A DNA stretch of 64,000 bases from Propionibacteriales bacterium (GTDB lineage Bacteria; Actinomycetota; Actinomycetes; Propionibacteriales; Nocardioidaceae), in the NCBI GenBank assembly GCA_026392455.1, contig JAPLCB010000003.1, positions 186,001 to 250,000 of the forward strand, written 5' to 3'. Of this stretch, positions 1-8,662 are shown piece by piece. A program made the translations under genes and the position numbers. Under the pieces are notes generated by a model. That model saw only the letters and a program-made list of their open reading frames with translations. It was not told the DNA's origin and made no database searches. Each line of letters begins with the position of its first letter. The first letter of the stretch is position 1.

Positions 1-1
1 C

Positions 2-106
2 CCAGCGCACCACCACGTCTGGGAGCTCCACGAAACGGTGGACGCCTTCACCGGCGTCCCCCTCAGCTGGTTCGAGTGCGAGGCGTGCGGCACGCCGTAC
101 GCCTGA
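2..106 (+). CDS. C-terminal fragment of a gene cut by the window edge
   Basis: Only the last 34 codons lie inside the window; the frame stays open to the left edge and ends at TGA. The visible tail ends with CEACGTPYA, so it carries a Cys-x2-Cys pair that could be half of a zinc ribbon. I do not recognise the family, and the start and most of the protein are outside the window. Confidence 0.55.
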   Translation, partial: PAHHHVWELHETVDAFTGVPLSWFECEACGTPYA

Positions 107-155
107 GCACCACTACGTCCGCGTCGTCCGCGGCGCACAACACAAGGAGATCGTC

Positions 156-311
156 ATGGGAACTATTTTGTGGCTTCTGTCCGTCGTTCTGGTGATCGTC
201 GGCATCGTCGAGCTGATCCAGGGCGCCCTGCTCGTCGGCATCGTGCTGATCGTGCTGGGTCTGCTCGTCGGGCCCGGCGGCGTCTCGGTCTTCAACGGGC
301 GACGCGCCTAG
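156..311 (+). CDS. Small hydrophobic membrane protein, 51 aa
   Basis: A 51-residue ORF starting MGTILWLLSV has two adjacent hydrophobic stretches (about residues 4-18 and 23-38) with a Glu/Gln turn between them, then a short GPGGVSVFNGRRA tail. An AAGGAGA ribosome site lies 6 bases before the ATG, and a strong hairpin terminator follows the stop. This looks like a two-helix inner-membrane protein of the GPGG-tailed type common in actinobacteria. Function unknown. The RBS and terminator make it a convincing gene despite its size. Confidence 0.7.
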   Translation: MGTILWLLSVVLVIVGIVELIQGALLVGIVLIVLGLLVGPGGVSVFNGRRA

Positions 312-328
312 CAGCACTCTTCACCTGC

Positions 329-363
329 GTACGGACCCCGGCAGCAGCTGCCGGGGTCCGTAC
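329..363. terminator. Strong bidirectional hairpin terminator
   Basis: A perfect 16-bp stem with a 3-base loop (CAG), arms at 329-344 and 348-363, is followed by GGTTTT on the plus side. It sits between the stop of the 51-aa membrane protein (+) and the stop of the membrane protein on the minus strand, so it can serve both. Confidence 0.8.
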
Positions 364-369
364 CGGTTT

Positions 370-777
370 TCAGCCGCTCCGCGAGAGAATTGCCGTGACC
401 AGTCCGGCGGCCGCCGCCAGGCACCGGACCCGGTCGACCACCACCAGGGTCCGCAGCCGTTCTGCTGTCGGACCGACCCTGCCGAGGACCCCGTGGAGGG
501 GAGCAGCCAGGGTGGCGGTCACCAGGAGTGCTGCTCCCTGGCAGCCGACGGCCGCCCAGAGCGCGACCGACCCGGGCTCCTCGTGGACAGCGAGACCGCA
601 CGCCACCAGGATCGCGAGGTAGAGCGGCCCGACCAGGTAGGTGATCCGACGGCTGTGGGCCGCGTGCGCGACCGCCCAGCGGTCGGTCGGCACCTCGCTG
701 AGCGCGGGATAGACCAGCACAGTCACCACGGCCTGGAACCCGGCGTGCAGGGCAGCGACCACCAGGAGCAGGGTCAT
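370..777 (-). CDS. Four-helix membrane protein, 135 aa
   Basis: The protein starts MTLLLVVAALHAGFQAVVTV and has four hydrophobic segments (about residues 1-25, 46-66, 72-92 and 118-133). The ATG overlaps the stop codon of the upstream DUF2071 gene (ATGA), which fixes the start and indicates translational coupling. It is a conserved-type small integral membrane protein of unknown function; I see no catalytic motif. Its job may be linked to the DUF2071 protein, but that is only inferred from the overlap. Confidence 0.7.
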   Translation of the reverse strand: MTLLLVVAALHAGFQAVVTVLVYPALSEVPTDRWAVAHAAHSRRITYLVGPLYLAILVACGLAVHEEPGSVALWAAVGCQGAALLVTATLAAPLHGVLGRVGPTAERLRTLVVVDRVRCLAAAAGLVTAILSRSG

Positions 778-1529
778 GCTGCGCGCCGACGCAGCCCGGA
801 GGTCGGCAGCCCGAACTCGGCGTGCACCCCTGGGGAGAACGCCACCTGGTCGGGCTCCCGGTCGAGCAGGTCCGCGAACCCGGAAGCTGCCAGCAGGCTG
901 CCCTCCAGCGAGGTCACCTCGGCCCGCCGCATCGGCCACGGTTCGTGCTGGTTCGGGATGTACGCCGTCCGACCGGCCAGCCGGGTGTGCAGTCCCCAGC
1001 GTGCCGACAGGAAGTGGTCGAGCTCGTTGGGCTCGGTCGCCGGACCCACCTCGACGGTGAGGTCCAGCGTCGCCGACGTCCCGCGGCCGCGGGTCTCGTG
1101 GCGGTAGCGGTGCGACGTGCTGCCCGCCGCGACGACGGTGTCGTGGCGCATCCGCGCCCACCGGTAGTGCGTCCCGAACCCGAGGCGTGCACCCGCGACG
1201 ACCGCAGCTCGTTCGCAGTCGAGCGTCAGGAAGACCACCCCGCGTCGACCGGTCGGGTCGACCGAGTACAGCCGCAGGTTCGTCTCCAGGAAGTCGCCGA
1301 AGTACGGCACCCGACCTCGGCGCCCGAACCCGGCACCCGACATCCGGAACGGAACCAGACCCAGGTAGGTGACCCCGTCCAGCACGTCGGGGACCACGCC
1401 GGCGGGCATCAGCGCTGCCACCCGCTCCGGGGGCAGCGACCAGTGCACGTAGGTCAGGTCCAGCCAGTCCTGGTTCATCAGGACACGACCGGTGAGCGGC
1501 GGCGCCTGGGGCGTGATCGCATCGATCAC
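774..1529 (-). CDS. DUF2071 (YqjF-like) protein
   Basis: 251 residues with the typical DUF2071 opening (NQDWLDLTYVHWSLPPERVA, then a LMPAGVVPDVLDG stretch and a YLGLVPFRM strand). The family is acetoacetate-decarboxylase-like in fold, but its reaction is unknown. It starts at a GTG only seven bases after the stop of the HsaA-like monooxygenase, so the two are likely co-transcribed, and it overlaps the next membrane gene. Full length for the family; no sign of damage. Confidence 0.8.
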   Translation of the reverse strand: MIDAITPQAPPLTGRVLMNQDWLDLTYVHWSLPPERVAALMPAGVVPDVLDGVTYLGLVPFRMSGAGFGRRGRVPYFGDFLETNLRLYSVDPTGRRGVVFLTLDCERAAVVAGARLGFGTHYRWARMRHDTVVAAGSTSHRYRHETRGRGTSATLDLTVEVGPATEPNELDHFLSARWGLHTRLAGRTAYIPNQHEPWPMRRAEVTSLEGSLLAASGFADLLDREPDQVAFSPGVHAEFGLPTSGLRRRAA

Positions 1530-1536
1530 CGGAACG

Positions 1537-2721
1537 TCAGATCATCGGGCGCATGTGGCCGGGGGCCTCGACATCGATCATCGACAGCGCGGACGCGTGG
1601 TTGACGACGCCGGGGACGTTGATCGCGTGGGTCAGGCCCATGTGCGCGTCCCGCCAGAACCGCTGCAGCGGGTGGTCCATCCGCATCCCGTTGCCGCCGG
1701 ACCGGGCCACGATCTCGTCGACGGCCCGGACCGCGCGCCAGGACGCGGCGACCTGGTCGCGGCGACCCAGCGAACGCTCCGCGAACGCGTACTCCTTGCC
1801 GGCAGCGACCCCGTCGTACACCCGACTGACGTTGTCCAGGAGCACCACCCGGGAGGCCTGGATCTCCGCAGCAGCGGCGGCCACCGAGCTCATCACGTAC
1901 GGGTCGTCCTTGACCTTGCGTCCGGTGATCTGGACCCGGGTGCGCTGGTAGGCCAGGTGATGGGCGAGCGCGCCCTCGCAGATCCCGATGATCGCCGAGG
2001 TGATCCCGAGCGGGAAGATCGAGGAGAACGGCATCTGGTACGTCGGGTTGGTCAGGCCGCGGTCGCGCCAGGCGGATCCGTCGGCAACCGCGTTGTAGGA
2101 GATCGTCCGGTACTCGGGGATGAACGCGTCCTTGACCACGATGTCCTTGGAGCCGGTGCCACGCAGACCGACGACGTCCCAGGAGTCCTCGACGATCGTG
2201 TAGTCGCTGCGCGGGAGGAGGACGTGGATCAGCTGCGGCGGGTCGAGCAGCGGGACGCCGTCCTTGTCGCCCATCAGTGCGCCCAGGAAGAGCCACTGGC
2301 AGTGGTCGGTACCGGACGAGAACTGCCAGTGCCCGCTGAAGGTGTAGCCGCCGTCGACCGGCTTCAGCACCCCCATCGGTGCGTAGGGCGATCCGACCCA
2401 GATGTCCGCGTCCTCGCCCCAGACCTCGGCCTGGGCCTTCGGGTCCAGGAAGGCCATCTCCCACGGGTGCACACCGACGATCCCGGACAGCCAACCGGTG
2501 GCACCGTCGAGCTGGCCCAGCCGCATGGTGGCCTCGGCCCACTCCCGCGGGTGCAGCTCGTCGCCGCCGAACGCAGCCGGCTGCAGCATCCGCATGACCC
2601 GGGCCTCGCGCAGGACTGCTGCGGCCCGATCGGTGAGCCGGCCGAGCTTCTCGTTCTCGGGGCCGAGCGCGGCGATCTCGTCGGCGTGCTTCTCGATCAG
2701 GTCCAGTACGGTCTCGGTCAT
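1537..2721 (-). CDS. HsaA-like flavin-dependent monooxygenase, oxygenase component
   Basis: 394 residues of the acyl-CoA-dehydrogenase-fold, group D flavin monooxygenases. It matches the pattern of HsaA, the 3-HSA hydroxylase of steroid ring degradation: an ATGWLSGIVGVHPWEMAF block, the SSGTDHCQWLFLGALM strand, VVGLRGTGSKDIVVKD, and QRFWRDAHMGLTHA near the C-terminus. Such enzymes hydroxylate phenols using reduced FMN/FAD from a partner reductase; no HsaB-like reductase is in this window. I place the start at the ATG at 2721 because GAGGG lies 8 bases upstream and because the longer frame to 2760 would run into a KstR-type operator. The exact substrate cannot be read from the sequence. DUF2071 follows in the same unit. 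Confidence 0.75.
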   Translation of the reverse strand: MTETVLDLIEKHADEIAALGPENEKLGRLTDRAAAVLREARVMRMLQPAAFGGDELHPREWAEATMRLGQLDGATGWLSGIVGVHPWEMAFLDPKAQAEVWGEDADIWVGSPYAPMGVLKPVDGGYTFSGHWQFSSGTDHCQWLFLGALMGDKDGVPLLDPPQLIHVLLPRSDYTIVEDSWDVVGLRGTGSKDIVVKDAFIPEYRTISYNAVADGSAWRDRGLTNPTYQMPFSSIFPLGITSAIIGICEGALAHHLAYQRTRVQITGRKVKDDPYVMSSVAAAAAEIQASRVVLLDNVSRVYDGVAAGKEYAFAERSLGRRDQVAASWRAVRAVDEIVARSGGNGMRMDHPLQRFWRDAHMGLTHAINVPGVVNHASALSMIDVEAPGHMRPMI

Positions 2722-2745
2722 CTTCATCGCCCTCGGTCCAGGAAG

Positions 2746-2759
2746 TAGAACAGGTTCCA
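2746..2759. promoter_or_regulatory. KstR-type operator upstream of the HsaA-like gene
   Basis: TAGAACAGGTTCCA fits the published KstR consensus TNNAACNNGTTNNA at every fixed position. It lies 25 bases before the chosen start of the HsaA-like gene. A second match precedes the EchA19-like gene at 23369. Confidence 0.6.
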
Positions 2760-2826
2760 TTCTGACGGGCGCGGCCGGATAATCCAGGTGATTCGCATCT
2801 CAGCCGAAAGAATTTCTCGGCCGGGG

Positions 2827-3804
2827 TCAGCCGAGGCGGGCCACCAGCGCCTCGCCGAGCGCGAGCCCGGAGAGGAAAGCACCCTCGACCCGGGACACCG
2901 GACCCCAGCCGTCGCCGCAGAAGCCGAGGTTCTGCTCCCCGAGCCAGAAGGGCTCAGGGCGGACCCGGGCAGGCCGGGCGACCGACCACCGCTGGAGGTA
3001 GTAGCCGGTCGGCTCTGCCGGGATCTCCAGCACCCGCCGGACCGCCGCGACCATGGCCGGCGCAGCCGCCTGCGGCTCGAACAGGTGCGGCAGCGCGAAC
3101 GCCGCCGTCGAGTGCGCGACCAGGACCGGGGCATCGTCGCCGCGGCGCCGACCGTCGTCCGCGATCCAGGCGAGGTCGTCGTCGCCGTTGACGAAGGCGC
3201 CGTGGAAGAGCGCCGGTGCGGCGACGGAGTCCCAGGTGCGTTCGGGCCACCAAGCAGCCAGCGCCAGCACCGGGTCGAACGGCAGGTCCAGGCGGGCGGC
3301 CTCGTGCTGCACCCCGTCGCCGAGCAGGACCCGGGCCTGGGGGTCGGGCATCGCCAGGACCACTGCAGCCGCCGGTCGACCGTCGACCGTCAGGGTGCCG
3401 CCCGGCGTGCGACTCACGACCGTCACCTGGCCCTCGGCGACCTCGAGCCCGGCGGCGAGGTCCTCGACCACCGACCTGATTCCACCGGGGGTCCCCCACC
3501 GCATCGGTCCCGACGTACTGCGTGCCGGCGCGCCGGCGTCGAGGACGGTCAAGGTGTCGGTCCACGGTCGAGCCAGCCCGGACGCCTCCCACCCGTCGAC
3601 CACCTCGGCGAACCTCGGGTCTGAGACCGTGAAGAAGGCCGCACCCAGGTCGGCCGAACGACCGTCGAGCCGACGACTCGCCATCCGGCCACCGACCTTG
3701 CGACCACGGTTCACGACCTCGACGTCGAGCCCGGCGCGGCTCAGGACCCGCGCACAGCTGAGGCCGGCGATCCCCGCGCCGACGACGATGACCGGTGCCA
3801 CCAC
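2827..3804 (-). CDS. Renalase-like FAD-dependent amine oxidase
   Basis: 325 residues starting MVAPVIVVGAGIAGLSCARV, an N-terminal Rossmann GxGxxG for FAD, followed by VGGRMASRRLDGRSADLGAAFF, the pattern of the renalase-like branch of flavin amine oxidases. The C-terminus has a second FAD contact (GFCGDGWGPVSRVEGAFLSG). Its GTG start overlaps the TAG stop of HemQ, so it belongs to the HemQ unit. Bacterial renalases oxidise abnormal dihydropyridine isomers of NAD(P)H; whether this one does so or acts in heme metabolism is unknown. Confidence 0.75.
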   Translation of the reverse strand: MVAPVIVVGAGIAGLSCARVLSRAGLDVEVVNRGRKVGGRMASRRLDGRSADLGAAFFTVSDPRFAEVVDGWEASGLARPWTDTLTVLDAGAPARSTSGPMRWGTPGGIRSVVEDLAAGLEVAEGQVTVVSRTPGGTLTVDGRPAAAVVLAMPDPQARVLLGDGVQHEAARLDLPFDPVLALAAWWPERTWDSVAAPALFHGAFVNGDDDLAWIADDGRRRGDDAPVLVAHSTAAFALPHLFEPQAAAPAMVAAVRRVLEIPAEPTGYYLQRWSVARPARVRPEPFWLGEQNLGFCGDGWGPVSRVEGAFLSGLALGEALVARLG

Positions 3805-4505
3805 TACGGCAGCAGCGCGATCAGCGCAGCCGGCTCCAACCGCCGTCCGGTGTAGAACGGGATCTCCTCACGGACGTGCCGCCGGGTCTCCGAGCCGCGC
3901 AGGTGCCGCATCAGGTCGACGATCCGGTAGAGCTCGGCCGCCTCGAACGCGAGGATCCACTCGTAGTCACCGAGGGCGAAGGACGAGACCGTGTTCGCCC
4001 GGACGTCGGGGTAGTCCCGCGCCATCTTGCCGTGCTCGGCGAGCAGCCGACGCCGCTCGGCGTCCTCCAGCAGGTACCACTCGTAGGACCGCACGAACGG
4101 GTAGACGCAGACGTAGGGCTGGACCTCCTCGTCGGCCAGGAACGCCGGCACGTGGCTCTTGTTGAACTCAGCCGGCCGGTGCAGCGCCATCTGCGACCAC
4201 ACCGGGTCCAGACGCCGACCGAACCGGGTCGCCCGGAACCGGTTGTAGGTGTCCTGGAGCTCGTCGGAGGTCTCCGCGTGCCACCAGATCATCACGTCGG
4301 CGTCGGCGCGGAGAGCAGAGACGTCGTACACACCGCGGGTGGTGACGTCGGCCTCGTCGAGCTCCGCGAAGAGCGCCTCGACCTCGGCCGCCTCCGCGGC
4401 CCGGTCGGCCGCGTCGCCGAGCTGGTCGCGCAACCGGAACACCGACCAGACGGTGTACCGCACCATCTCGTTGATCTCCCGGGCCTTCTTCACGTTGGTC
4501 GCCAT
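3804..4505 (-). CDS. hemQ: HemQ / coproheme decarboxylase ChdC
   Basis: 233 residues of the chlorite-dismutase-like family. HemQ converts coproheme III to heme b by two H2O2-dependent decarboxylations, the last step of the coproporphyrin-dependent pathway. The proximal heme ligand is His158 in [13 protein letters not shown], and Tyr135 in VCVYPFVRS matches the catalytic tyrosine. The N-terminal [13 protein letters not shown] block and the C-terminal [12 protein letters not shown] are typical. The distal position carries no chlorite-dismutase-type arginine signature that I can recognise. GGGAGG sits 8 bases before the ATG. CgoX lies just upstream on the same strand, and the renalase-like gene overlaps downstream. 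Confidence 0.93.
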   Translation of the reverse strand: MATNVKKAREINEMVRYTVWSVFRLRDQLGDAADRAAEAAEVEALFAELDEADVTTRGVYDVSALRADADVMIWWHAETSDELQDTYNRFRATRFGRRLDPVWSQMALHRPAEFNKSHVPAFLADEEVQPYVCVYPFVRSYEWYLLEDAERRRLLAEHGKMARDYPDVRANTVSSFALGDYEWILAFEAAELYRIVDLMRHLRGSETRRHVREEIPFYTGRRLEPAALIALLP

Positions 4506-4536
4506 GGGGACATCCTCCCAAGGGCGACAACAGCGT

Positions 4537-5958
4537 TCACCGCGGGGCTGCCCCCGGCAGGTCGTCGAGCAGGGAGGCCACCGCCAGGTGGGCCGAGGCG
4601 ATGCACGCCGGGATCCCCAGACCGTCGTACGCCGCCCCGCAGACCGCCAGACCCGGGAGCCGTCCCACCTCGGCCCGGACCGTCGCGATCCGGTCCAGGT
4701 GCCCGACGGCGTACTGCGGGAGCCCCCCGCCCCAGCGCTGGACCTGGTGGTCGACCGGACGGACCGAAAGCCCGATGGCGTCGGCCAGGTCGGTCAGTGC
4801 CAGCTCCACCAGCTCCTCGTCGGAGACCTGGAGCTGGTGCTCGTCGCGATGGCGTCCCAGGGAGCAGCGCATCACCAGGGTGCCGTTGCCGGCCTGACGG
4901 ACCCAGTCCCACTTCGCGAACGAGAACGTCGAGGCCTTGATCATCCGCTTCTCGACCGGCGGCACCAGGAAACCGGAGCCGTGCACCGCGGGGAAGTCCC
5001 GCTCCGCGAAGGCCATCGTCACCAGCGCCACCGAGGCGTACTCGATCCTGGCCAGCTCGAGCGCCGCAGCGGGTGCGACCTCGCTCAGCAGCCGCGCGGC
5101 CGCCCGGGCCGGCACCGCCACGATGACCGCGTCTGCCTGGAGCAGCCGAGGCTCGTCGGCCGACCCGACCACGACGGTCCAGCCGCCGCCCGGGCGTCGT
5201 GCCAGGGCGCGGGCCGTGGTGTCCAGCTCGATCCGGGCCCCGCTGGCTGCCGCCACTGCGGCCGGCAACCGGCCCATGCCGCCGGCGATCCCGGCGAAGA
5301 CCGGCAGGTCGCTGATCGGCCCCGCCGTCGCCTGGGCCGCAGCCTTGGCGAGGGACCGGTCGCGGTCGAGCAGCGCGACCACCTGAGGAACCGCGGCCCG
5401 GGCCGAGATCTCCCGCGCGTGCCCGGCGTAGACCCCGCCGAGCAACGGCTCGACGAGACGGTCGACGACCTCGCGCCCGAAGCGCTCCTCGACCAAGGCA
5501 CCGATGCTGGTGTCGCGCCCGTCCAGCGAGGTGGCTGGCAGGACCGCGTCCATGGCCGCCCTGGCCATGCCGGGCTTCGAGATGACACCGGTCTCGGCGA
5601 GCTGGCGGAGGTCGATCGGGATGCCCATCAGGGTCCGCGGCATGGCGACCAGCTCCGAGCGGTTCCAGAGCTGGGCCGCCGTGGTCGCCGGATGGACGAC
5701 GGCCGCGCCCAGTCCCGACGTGTGCGCCAGGGCCACGCCCTCGGGACGCCGGTTCAGCATCGCCTCGGCGCCGACATCGACCGTGACACCACCCACCTCG
5801 GCGAGCTGGAGCTTGCCGCCGATCCTCGGCGAGCCCTCCAGGACGACGATCTCGGCCTCCGGGCGTTCCTCCCGCATCCGGGCTGCGGCCGCGAGCCCGG
5901 CGATTCCGCCCCCGATCACGACGACGGTGGGCGCAGGCGATCCAGGACTGGCGGGCAC
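4537..5958 (-). CDS. cgoX: Coproporphyrinogen III oxidase CgoX (HemY/HemG type)
   Basis: 473 residues, FAD-dependent oxidase. In actinobacteria this enzyme oxidises coproporphyrinogen III to coproporphyrin III. The FAD motif [10 protein letters not shown] is at residues 16-25, followed by [13 protein letters not shown]; the C-terminal [18 protein letters not shown] block closes the FAD site. The start is GTG, with TAGTCT exactly 6 bases upstream and no Shine-Dalgarno, suggesting a leaderless mRNA. HemQ follows 31 bases downstream, so the last two enzymatic heme steps are together; HemE is 1 kb away on the same strand beyond a DUF4349 gene. Confidence 0.92.
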   Translation of the reverse strand: MPASPGSPAPTVVVIGGGIAGLAAAARMREERPEAEIVVLEGSPRIGGKLQLAEVGGVTVDVGAEAMLNRRPEGVALAHTSGLGAAVVHPATTAAQLWNRSELVAMPRTLMGIPIDLRQLAETGVISKPGMARAAMDAVLPATSLDGRDTSIGALVEERFGREVVDRLVEPLLGGVYAGHAREISARAAVPQVVALLDRDRSLAKAAAQATAGPISDLPVFAGIAGGMGRLPAAVAAASGARIELDTTARALARRPGGGWTVVVGSADEPRLLQADAVIVAVPARAAARLLSEVAPAAALELARIEYASVALVTMAFAERDFPAVHGSGFLVPPVEKRMIKASTFSFAKWDWVRQAGNGTLVMRCSLGRHRDEHQLQVSDEELVELALTDLADAIGLSVRPVDHQVQRWGGGLPQYAVGHLDRIATVRAEVGRLPGLAVCGAAYDGLGIPACIASAHLAVASLLDDLPGAAPR

Positions 5959-5964
5959 CTCACC

Positions 5965-5970
5965 AGACTA
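5965..5970 (-). promoter_or_regulatory. -10 element for cgoX (leaderless)
   Basis: TAGTCT with a 6-base gap to the GTG start; no clear -35 hexamer. Confidence 0.5.
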
Positions 5971-6005
5971 CGGATCCGAAACGGGACCGCGCGCGTCAGA
6001 CCCCC

Positions 6006-6938
6006 ATGAAACTCGTACGCACCGCCCTCGCCGTTCCTGCCCTGGTCCTGGTCGCCGCTTGCGGTGCGAGCAGCGACACGACCTCGGTCGCCGATTCCGC
6101 CCCTGCTGAAGGCGCGCCGGTCGCACCCGGGGCGCCGCCGGACGTCAGCCCCCAGACCGCCCCCGACGATGGCGCCCTGCGTGATCTCGCCGGGCTCGCA
6201 CCCGGTCAGACCGGGTCGTTCGCCGGGGCTCCGAGCGACGTGGCGAAGGCGCCCGTGACGCAGACCCGGGCCGTGATCTCCCGTGGCCAGGTCTCGCTGG
6301 AGTCCGACGACCTGGACAGCACCCGGTTCGCCCTGCAGAAGCTCCTGGACGGGTGGCGCGGGTCGATCACCAGCGAGGAGTCGTCTGCTGACGACGAGGG
6401 CCGCACCGATCAGCAGCGCCTGGAACTGCGGGTCCCGAGCCGGGACTTCGGGGCCGCGATGGACGCGATCTCCGGACTCGGCACCCTGGTCGACCGCAGC
6501 CGGACGTCGGAGGACGTCACCACCCAGGTGATCGACAACGCGGCCCGGGTCCGCAGCCAGAAGCTGAGCCTGGCCCGGGTCCAGGCGCTGCTCGCCCGGG
6601 CCAAGGACCTGAACCAGATCATCGCGATCGAGTCCCAGCTCAGTCAGCGACAGGCGGACCTGGACTCGCTGGAGCAGCAGCAGCAGTACCTGGCCGACCA
6701 GACCGCCGAGTCGACGATCGACGTCTACCTGCGTCTCCCCGAGAAGCGTGCCGGCGCCAAGGACGACGATCCCGACGACGGGTTCGTCGGCGGGCTCCAG
6801 GACGGCTGGGACGCGCTCACCGACACCACCACTGGTCTGTTGCGCGGGCTCGGCGCAGCGCTTCCGTTCGGTGCCGCCCTGGCCCTGCTGGGGCTGCCGG
6901 TCGCCCTGCTGTGGCGCCGGCGGCGGGCACTGACCTGA
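6006..6938 (+). CDS. DUF4349 membrane-anchored lipoprotein
   Basis: 310 residues. The N-terminal signal ends with a lipobox (LVLVAAC, Cys19). A low-complexity Ala/Pro linker leads to a DUF4349 domain (about residues 85-260) with the usual strand-rich start, a VTTQVIDNAARVRSQKLSL helix and a long coiled-coil (AKDLNQIIAIESQLSQRQAD). A transmembrane helix near residues 285-303 and an RRRR tail finish the protein, so both ends may be membrane-attached. Function unknown. It is transcribed divergently from cgoX and convergent with hemE, which stops nine bases away. Confidence 0.88.
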   Translation: MKLVRTALAVPALVLVAACGASSDTTSVADSAPAEGAPVAPGAPPDVSPQTAPDDGALRDLAGLAPGQTGSFAGAPSDVAKAPVTQTRAVISRGQVSLESDDLDSTRFALQKLLDGWRGSITSEESSADDEGRTDQQRLELRVPSRDFGAAMDAISGLGTLVDRSRTSEDVTTQVIDNAARVRSQKLSLARVQALLARAKDLNQIIAIESQLSQRQADLDSLEQQQQYLADQTAESTIDVYLRLPEKRAGAKDDDPDDGFVGGLQDGWDALTDTTTGLLRGLGAALPFGAALALLGLPVALLWRRRRALT

Positions 6939-6947
6939 CCGGAGCGG

Positions 6948-7991
6948 TCAGCGGGCGCTGACCTCGTGCACGTGGTCGGTGAGCCGCTTGAGCTGGTCGG
7001 GGTTGGTGGACGGGATGACACCGTGACCGAGGTTGAAGATGTGGCCCGGGGCCGCGCGACCGGCGGCCAGCACCTGGTCGGCACGTTCGAGCATCACCTC
7101 GGTGGGCGCGAACACCAGCGTCGGGTCGAGGTTTCCCTGGACGCTGCGCCCGCCGACCCGTCGTACGCCTTCGCTCAACGGCACCCGCCAGTCGACGCCG
7201 ACGACCTCGGCACCTGCCTGGCCCATCAGGTCCAGGATCTCGCCGGTACCGACCCCGAAGTGGATCCGCGGTACGCCGGTGACGCCGATCGAGGTCAGGA
7301 CGTCGGTCGAGTACGGCATCACGTAACGCTCGTAGTCGGACCGGGTGACGGCACCCGCCCAGGAGTCGAAGAGCTGGACCGCGCTCGCGCCGGCAGCGAC
7401 CTGGACGTGCAGGTACGCAGCCGAGATCCCGGCGATCTTGCGCATCAGGGCGTCCCAGACCTCGGGTGCACCGAACATCAAGGCCTTGGTCTTGGCGTGC
7501 TCCTTCGACGGCCCACCCTCGACCAGGTACGACGCCACCGTGAACGGCGCGCCGGCGAACCCGATCAGCGGAGTAGCACCGAGCTCGGCCACCAGCCGTC
7601 CGACCGCAGCAGTGATGAACGGGACGTGCTCGGGCAGCAGGTCAGGAATCGCCTCGACGTCCGCCAGCGTGCGGACCGGGTTCGCCACCACCGGACCTAC
7701 GCCGGCCACGATGTCCAGGTCGACACCGATCGCCTTGAGCGGCAGCACGATGTCGGAGAAGAAGATGGCCGCGTCGACGCCGTAGCGGCGTACTGGTTGC
7801 AGGGTGATCTCGGTGACCAGGTCAGGGTCCATGCACGACGCCAGCATGGTGGTGCCCTCGCGGATCTTCAGGTACTCCGGCAGCGACCGACCTGCCTGCC
7901 GCATGAACCAGACCGGCGTGTGCGGTACGGGCTCGCCACGGGCGGCGCGGAGGAAGGCGGAGGACTGGACCGAGTCGTCGAGGGCACTCAT
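6948..7991 (-). CDS. hemE: Uroporphyrinogen decarboxylase HemE
   Basis: 347 residues. HemE decarboxylates the four acetate side chains of uroporphyrinogen III to give coproporphyrinogen III, the substrate of CgoX encoded nearby. The signature PVWFMRQAGRSLPEY (about residues 26-40) carries the substrate-binding Arg residues. The second signature region around IGFAGAPFTVASYL and the C-terminal GHIFNLGHGVIPSTNPDQL are intact. Length matches the family. No Shine-Dalgarno is visible; GAAGAT lies 7 bases before the ATG. Confidence 0.95.
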   Translation of the reverse strand: MSALDDSVQSSAFLRAARGEPVPHTPVWFMRQAGRSLPEYLKIREGTTMLASCMDPDLVTEITLQPVRRYGVDAAIFFSDIVLPLKAIGVDLDIVAGVGPVVANPVRTLADVEAIPDLLPEHVPFITAAVGRLVAELGATPLIGFAGAPFTVASYLVEGGPSKEHAKTKALMFGAPEVWDALMRKIAGISAAYLHVQVAAGASAVQLFDSWAGAVTRSDYERYVMPYSTDVLTSIGVTGVPRIHFGVGTGEILDLMGQAGAEVVGVDWRVPLSEGVRRVGGRSVQGNLDPTLVFAPTEVMLERADQVLAAGRAAPGHIFNLGHGVIPSTNPDQLKRLTDHVHEVSAR

Positions 7992-8050
7992 GGGGACGAT
8001 CTTCGCAGGTCAGGCGGCGAGTCGGGGACGCGGGACCCGTCGATCCGGCC

Positions 8051-8056
8051 TACCCT
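8051..8056 (+). promoter_or_regulatory. -10 element for the DUF3000 gene (leaderless)
   Basis: TACCCT with a 6-base gap to the ATG. Confidence 0.5.
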
Positions 8057-8062
8057 GAGGCC

Positions 8063-8662
8063 ATGCCCGCACCCCGCGAACGGCACATCGAGCCACCACC
8101 TGTTCCCGTGGAGTTCGAGCGCGCCGTCAGCCAGCTGCGCGGAGCCAAGTTCCGGCCCGAGGTCTTCTGCGAGGAGATGCCTGCTCCGCAGCGGATCGCC
8201 CCGTTCGCCTCGGCCATCTCGGCCGACGTGACGGTCGACGGCGAGGACGTCGGGACCGGTCGCATCGTCGTCCTGCACGACCCGGCCGGCAACGACACCT
8301 GGAACGGCACGTTCCGCTGCGTCGCCTACGCCCGTGCGGACATCGACCCCGAGCTGGTCACCGACCCGTTGCTCGCCGAGGTCGGCTGGACCTGGCTGAC
8401 CGAGGCCCTCGAGGCCCACGGTGCCGAGTACGGCGCCCCGTCCGGCACCGTCACCAGCGTCGCCTCGGAGAGCTTCGGCGGGATGGCCACCGAACCCGGC
8501 ACCGCCCAGATCGAGATCAGGGCCTCGTGGACCCCGGTCGGTGACCTCACCCCGCACGTCGAGGCCTGGGGCGAGCTGCTCTGCACCGCTGCCGGCCTCC
8601 CGCCCGTGCCGGAGGGCGTCGCCACGATGCCGAGCCGACGCGGTCAGCGCGGCCCAGAGTAG
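8063..8662 (+). CDS. DUF3000 protein
   Basis: 199 residues matching the actinobacterial DUF3000 family: VPVEFERAVSQLRGAKFRPEVFCEEMPAPQRIAPFA near the N-terminus, then GRIVVLHDPAGNDTWNGTFRCVAYARA. The family is conserved beside RNase D in many actinomycetes, and here its stop codon overlaps the RNase D start. Soluble, no signal peptide; role unknown. It is divergent from hemE, with both promoters in the 71-base gap. Confidence 0.88.
   Translation: MPAPRERHIEPPPVPVEFERAVSQLRGAKFRPEVFCEEMPAPQRIAPFASAISADVTVDGEDVGTGRIVVLHDPAGNDTWNGTFRCVAYARADIDPELVTDPLLAEVGWTWLTEALEAHGAEYGAPSGTVTSVASESFGGMATEPGTAQIEIRASWTPVGDLTPHVEAWGELLCTAAGLPPVPEGVATMPSRRGQRGPE

Noticed and set aside
2722-2760. Longer N-terminus (MEPVLLPGPRA...) for the HsaA-like protein.
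   Set aside because: It would be translated from the KstR-type operator, is not conserved in pattern, and the internal ATG has a ribosome site at good distance.
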